7,533 bases of DNA from CAZIPZ01 sp964541075 (GTDB lineage: Bacteria; Acidobacteriota; Terriglobia; 20CM-2-55-15), in assembly GCA_964541075.1 (NCBI GenBank), contig CAZIPZ010000194.1, forward strand, positions 1-7,533. Direction: 5' to 3'. A program made the position numbers and the translations under genes. The notes below the pieces were generated by a model. It had not been told where the DNA came from. It saw only the letters and a program-made list of their open reading frames with translations, and did no database searches. Below are positions 3,906 through 7,533 of the stretch, piece after piece; within the stretch, counting starts at the first letter, position 1, and the number at the start of each line of letters is the position of its first letter.

Positions 3906-6834
3906 ATGCGTGATTACGCGCTGTGGCAGCAGGAAAAGGCTGCTTCAGACGATGAAGCTCGACTAACAGAAGAGTTTTGGCTTTCTCATTTCAAGGACGC
4001 GCCCGCCGCTCTTGAGTTGCCCGGGCGTCCTCGCTTTCCGGTTAGAAGGATCGTTGCGGATCGCGCTGCGCTCACATTGAACGCGGAACTATCAAAGCGT
4101 CTGAAAACTTCCACGCAGAAGCTTAAAACATCAACATCCGCGCTGTTATTAGCGGCGTTTCAGACTTGGTTGTTTCGATTGAGCGGAGCTTTGGACGTCG
4201 TTGTTGGAATTCCCTTCGTCGGTGCGTTCGGAACGGCCTATAGATCGTTCGTTGGCCAAGCCTCCAATACTCTTCCAATTCGAGTTCATCTTCAGGCAGA
4301 CGAGCCATTCGCTCGCCTTGTGAAGAGAAACTCGCAACTTTTGATCGATGCACAGGAACATTGGAACTACACCTCCGGCAGCCTGGTGCGAAAGCTCGGC
4401 ATGCCTTCCGATCCCAGTCACTCGCCCCTTGCTTCGTTTCGTTTCGACGTTCAGCCGGCAAGCCGTGTTCGATTCTCGCGGCTGAGACATCAGATCATTA
4501 CTGGCCCCGAACCTTATTTCCAATACGACCTCGGTTTGAACGTCGTCGAGACCGACCAATCGCTTCAGCTCGAGTGCGACTACAACTCCGATCTCTTCGA
4601 TGGGAGCTGTGTTCAGGAATGGCTGGGACACTTCCAGAATCTTCTCGAAGGCATTGCTGATGACCCGTCGCAGGAACTCGGCAACCTTCCGTTGCTGGGC
4701 GTTGATGAGGCTAGAAAGCTTTTGGATCAGAACCGTGGTAAGACCATCCCATCTGGAAGTACGACTGTCCATAGACTGGTGGCAGAGCAGGCAGCCAGAA
4801 CTCCGGGCGCGATCGCTGCGGAGTTCGATGGAGATCAGCTCACTTATCTGGAACTCGAACAGCGTGCCAACCAACTGGCCAACCATTTGCGCGCGTTGGG
4901 AGTCGGTCCCGATGTTTTGGTTGGTGTGTGTGTGAAACGCTCGCTTGACATGATTGTCGGCGTGCTGGGCGTTCACAAGGCAGGAGGCGCCTACGTGCCC
5001 ATCGATCCGGACACGCCGAAGGACCGGGTCGCCTCCATACTGGAGGATACAGGTCTCTCGGTCCTTGTGACGCACTCCGTATTGTTGTCGGATTTGCCCC
5101 AAACAACTATTCGCTTGATATGTCTTGACGAAGACGCCAGCCTGCTTGCGCAAGAGAGCATCGCAGGGCCATCCGACGCCACGCAGCCGGAGAACCTGGC
5201 ATATGTCATCTACACGTCAGGCTCGACCGGAAAACCGAAAGGTGTCGAGATTCCTCATCGTGCAGTCGTCAATTTTCTGCAATCTGTGCAGAATGAGCCC
5301 GGCCTGAAATCCGGCGATGCGATGTTGGCGCTAACGACGCTGTCGTTTGATATTTCCGTACTCGAACTCCTTCTACCACTGGTCGTCGGCGCTCGAACGG
5401 TGATCGTGACCAGGCAGATATTGATCGACCCCGACCGCCTCGCCGAAGTGATCAGCCGCCGCGGCGTCACCGTGATGCAGGCCACGCCGGCCACCTATCG
5501 CATGCTGCTGAACGCCGGCTGGACTGGAGACCGGAAGCTGAAACTCCTTTGCGGCGGAGAAGCATTGGCTCCGGATCTCGCTGAGCGCTTGCTGGGATGC
5601 TGCTGCGAACTCTGGAATATGTATGGACCTACGGAAACAACGGTCTGGTCGGCCGTCTGGCAAGTCAAGGGCGGCGATCCCATTTCACTCGGCCGTCCCA
5701 TCGCGAATACTCAGTTGTACATTGTCGATGAACGCTTGCAGCTTGTTCCCGTCGGTGTGTACGGAGAACTGTTGATCGGTGGAAGCGGCGTCGCTCGTGG
5801 ATACCGGAATCTGCCGGAGCTGACTGCACAGAGTTTCATTTCGAATCCTTTCGCCAAAGATCCGCGAGGCAAACTTTACCGTACGAAGGACGTGGTGCGG
5901 CGTCATCCTGATGATCGGATCGAATTTCTTGGACGCAGAGATTTCCAGGTGAAGCTGCGTGGAAACCGTATTGAACTTGGCGAAATTGAAGCTGTGTTGT
6001 TAAGTCATCCACTCATTCGCGAGGCCGTAGTGCATCTGCGTAAAGAGTCTAGTGAGCCCTATCTTGCAGCCTATGTCGTCCTCGAAAAACGGACGACGGT
6101 GGCGGCCAAGAATTCCGAAACGCTCGCAGAACTTCGCAGCATGATCCGCATGAAACTTCCCTCGTACATGGCTCCTTCAGCTTTTGTCGTGCTGGAGTCG
6201 CTGCCTCGCACACGCGAAGGGAAAACAAACCGGCTTGCTTTGCCCGTTCCAGGGAAGGAATGTTTTGAAGAGACCGCTGAGTACGTGGCTCCTCGGAATG
6301 GAGAAGAGGAAAAGTTGGCGCGGATCTGGAGTGATCTTCTGAAGATTGAACGGATTGGCATTCGAGACAACTTCTTTCGGCTAGGCGGCCAGTCGCTGCT
6401 TGCTGCAGCTTTGTTCGCGAGAATTGAACGCGAATTCAACAGGAAGCTACCGCTTTCAACTCTCTTCCAGCATCCGACGATCGAGGAACTGGCGACAGTA
6501 ATGAGAAACCAAAGAGAAGACGCTTTCGCAGGCTGGGCTTCTCTAGTCCCAATTCAGCCTCTCGGTTCAAGGTCTCCGCTATTTCTCATTCACGGAGCGG
6601 GCGGAAATGTATTGCTCTACCGGAGTCTCGCTGAACATCTTGCGCCCGACTATCCTGTCTACGGGCTTCAGTCCAGAGGTCTCGATGGCAAGCACACTCC
6701 TCTGACGACGATCGAGGAAATGGCCCGGGAGTATTTGAAAGATATTCGGGCTGTGCAGCCGTCAGGCCCTTATTACTTGGGCGGATATTGCATGGGCGGT
6801 ACGGTCGCGTACGAAATCGCTCAGCTTCTGAAAA
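3906..6834 (+). CDS. NRPS module: condensation (C-terminal half), adenylation, carrier and start of thioesterase; runs into an assembly gap
   Basis: This continues the frame of the interrupted condensation domain. ATG 3906 is only the first Met after the TAA, lacks a ribosome binding site and is unlikely to be the native start. Order of domains: condensation C-half to about 4690, adenylation about 4760-6250, carrier about 6285-6510, thioesterase from about 6540. Adenylation motifs visible: A2 K-A-G-G-A-Y-V-P-I-D, A3 Y-T-S-G-S-T-G-K-P-K-G (near 5211), A5 Y-G-P-T-E-T-T, A6 G-E-L-L-I-G-G, A8 R-G-N-R-I-E-L-G-E-I-E and the A10 lysine (codon 6222). A7 reads Y-R-T-K-D, not Y-R-T-G-D. By alignment to GrsA the specificity residues are D-I-L-Q-L-G-M-V-W-K, close to the glycine code DILQLGLIWK, so glycine is the inferred substrate. 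The carrier motif L-G-G-Q-S holds the pantetheine Ser (codon 6393). The thioesterase has F-L-I-H-G-A-G-G and G-Y-C-M-G-G, giving a Cys nucleophile (codon 6789). Confidence 0.88.
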
Positions 6835-6844
6835 NNNNNNNNNN
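6835..6844. other. Assembly gap (ten Ns)
   Basis: Ten undetermined bases split the thioesterase domain just after A-Q-L-L-K. The coding frame before and after the run differs by one, so ten is a placeholder length. A true gap of a multiple of three bases, including zero, would restore one continuous NRPS reading frame. Confidence 0.98.
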
Positions 6845-7449
6845 TCGAAGTGGGCCGTGTGATGCGAGAGATCGTCGGCGAGGCCGTGGCGTTGGTCGCC
6901 ATGTTCGATACCTATAACTTCAGCCTGGCGTTGAAGCCGAGTTTTTCCGGTTTAATGCTGCAAAGGATTCGGTTTCATCTTGAGAACTTTGCTCGCTTGG
7001 GTCCCAATGAAATGGCGAAGTACGTTCGAGAAAAGGTGCGGGTGCTGCGTGACGGCGAACTGACCAGGCTGATTTCATCCATTCCTGGATCCTCAAAAAG
7101 AGGACGTGGCAGCAGCGCATCCCCCGCAACCGAAACGTCGGTTCAAGCTATTAACGACCGTGCCGGGGATGAATACGTGCCGAAACCATACTCCGGCCGA
7201 CTCACCATTTTTAAACCCGACACGAACTACAAGTTTTATCCGGATCCAAAGATGGGCTGGGAAGGCCTTGCATCAGGTGGGCTCGACATTGTTGAGCTTT
7301 CCATGAATCCTCACGCAATGCTTTTGGAACCTTTCGTACGCACGCTGGCGTTGGAGTTGAAAGGTCGCATCGACGCGTCAAGCGACTTCACAAGTGGCGC
7401 GCAACGCGGTCGTGTAAGTGCAACTATCGAAGAAACCGCCGCAACCTAA
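6845..7449 (+). CDS. NRPS thioesterase domain, C-terminal part (continuation across the gap)
   Basis: The first complete in-frame codon is at 6847 and the gene ends at TAA 7447-7449. An internal GTG at 6850 gives a 199-aa frame, but it is not a likely start because the fragment lacks the nucleophile half of the alpha/beta-hydrolase fold. V-A-L-V-A-M-F-D-T-Y-N-F supplies the strand and the probable catalytic Asp (codon 6907). Y-V-P-K-P-Y-S-G-R-L-T-I-F-K-P and G-W-E-G-L are typical of type I thioesterases. M-N-P-H-A-M-L-L-E-P-F-V carries the probable catalytic His (codon 7312). With the Cys at 6789 the triad would be Cys-Asp-His. The domain releases the finished product from the carrier by hydrolysis, cyclisation or transfer. 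The ten or so residues right after the gap (E-V-G-R-V-M-R-E-I-V) do not fit the family and may reflect poor sequence at a contig end. Fusion to the preceding NRPS is inferred. Confidence 0.85.
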
Positions 7450-7533
7450 CGGAAGTCGTTCTGATCCTTCCCGGCCGTTCCTTTCTGAAGAGCCTTTCGA
7501 CCTTCCTTCGTCCACTGAACTTGAATAGGCCAA

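Noticed and set aside
4107..4140. Repeated L-K-T-S-T in the condensation domain (L-K-T-S-T-Q-K-L-K-T-S-T)
   Set aside because: The segment has the length expected for this part of condensation domains and the two DNA copies differ in codon use, so it is not a recent duplication.
4923..4933. Short TG run
   Set aside because: It encodes the normal G-V-C-V segment of the adenylation domain and is too short to be a notable microsatellite.
4149..5153. Long minus-strand open frame (334 codons) inside the NRPS
   Set aside because: It lies opposite condensation and adenylation sequence with clear family motifs on the + strand. Its translation shows no recognisable domain, so it is a shadow frame.
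7446..7533. Possible C-terminal end of a convergent minus-strand gene (ending K-D-Q-N-D-F-R-stop)
   Set aside because: Only about 28 codons are visible, other frames are open too and no family is recognised; it cannot be supported.

Overview
The window looks like accessory biosynthetic DNA from an environmental bacterium with a moderate-to-high GC genome. Gene style and the NRPS sequence resemble Acidobacteriota or deltaproteobacteria-like soil organisms, but this assignment is weak. A run of ten Ns at 6835-6844 marks it as a scaffolded draft or metagenome assembly. Every gene I can support is on the + strand.

Bases 1-3175 hold a tightly packed operon. It runs: 3' end of an AsnB-type asparagine synthetase/amidotransferase; an 89-aa stand-alone acyl carrier protein; a divergent NAD synthase-family (N-type ATP pyrophosphatase) amide ligase whose start overlaps the ACP stop; an MBOAT-family membrane O-acyltransferase (DltB/AlgI type); and, 5 nt after the MBOAT stop, a 49-codon gene for a one-pass membrane microprotein ending in F-I-Y-V-N-F. 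That ending fits the C-terminal F-x-Y-x-x-F motif of DltX, the small partner of DltB in teichoic acid D-alanylation. Read together, the operon looks like a Dlt-like envelope-modification system. A carboxylic acid would be tailored by the two amide-forming enzymes and held on the ACP, passed by the MBOAT across the membrane onto the microprotein tyrosine, and then onto an exported polymer or lipid. The acyl group, its loading enzyme and the final acceptor are not visible.

Bases 3176-3398 are mostly non-coding. They hold a strong GGGGGACAG-type hairpin resembling REP elements and a possible relic of a peptidyl carrier domain.

Bases 3399-7449 encode one NRPS module of order condensation - adenylation - carrier - thioesterase, in damaged form. 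An in-frame TAA interrupts the condensation domain, and its HHxxxDG motif reads H-I-M-I-C-D-R. The adenylation domain looks nearly intact, with a glycine-like specificity code. The carrier serine is present. The thioesterase uses Cys in place of the usual Ser nucleophile and is split by the assembly gap, across which the frame changes. Whether the module is a true pseudogene or suffers from sequence errors cannot be settled here. The last 84 bases hold no gene I can support.
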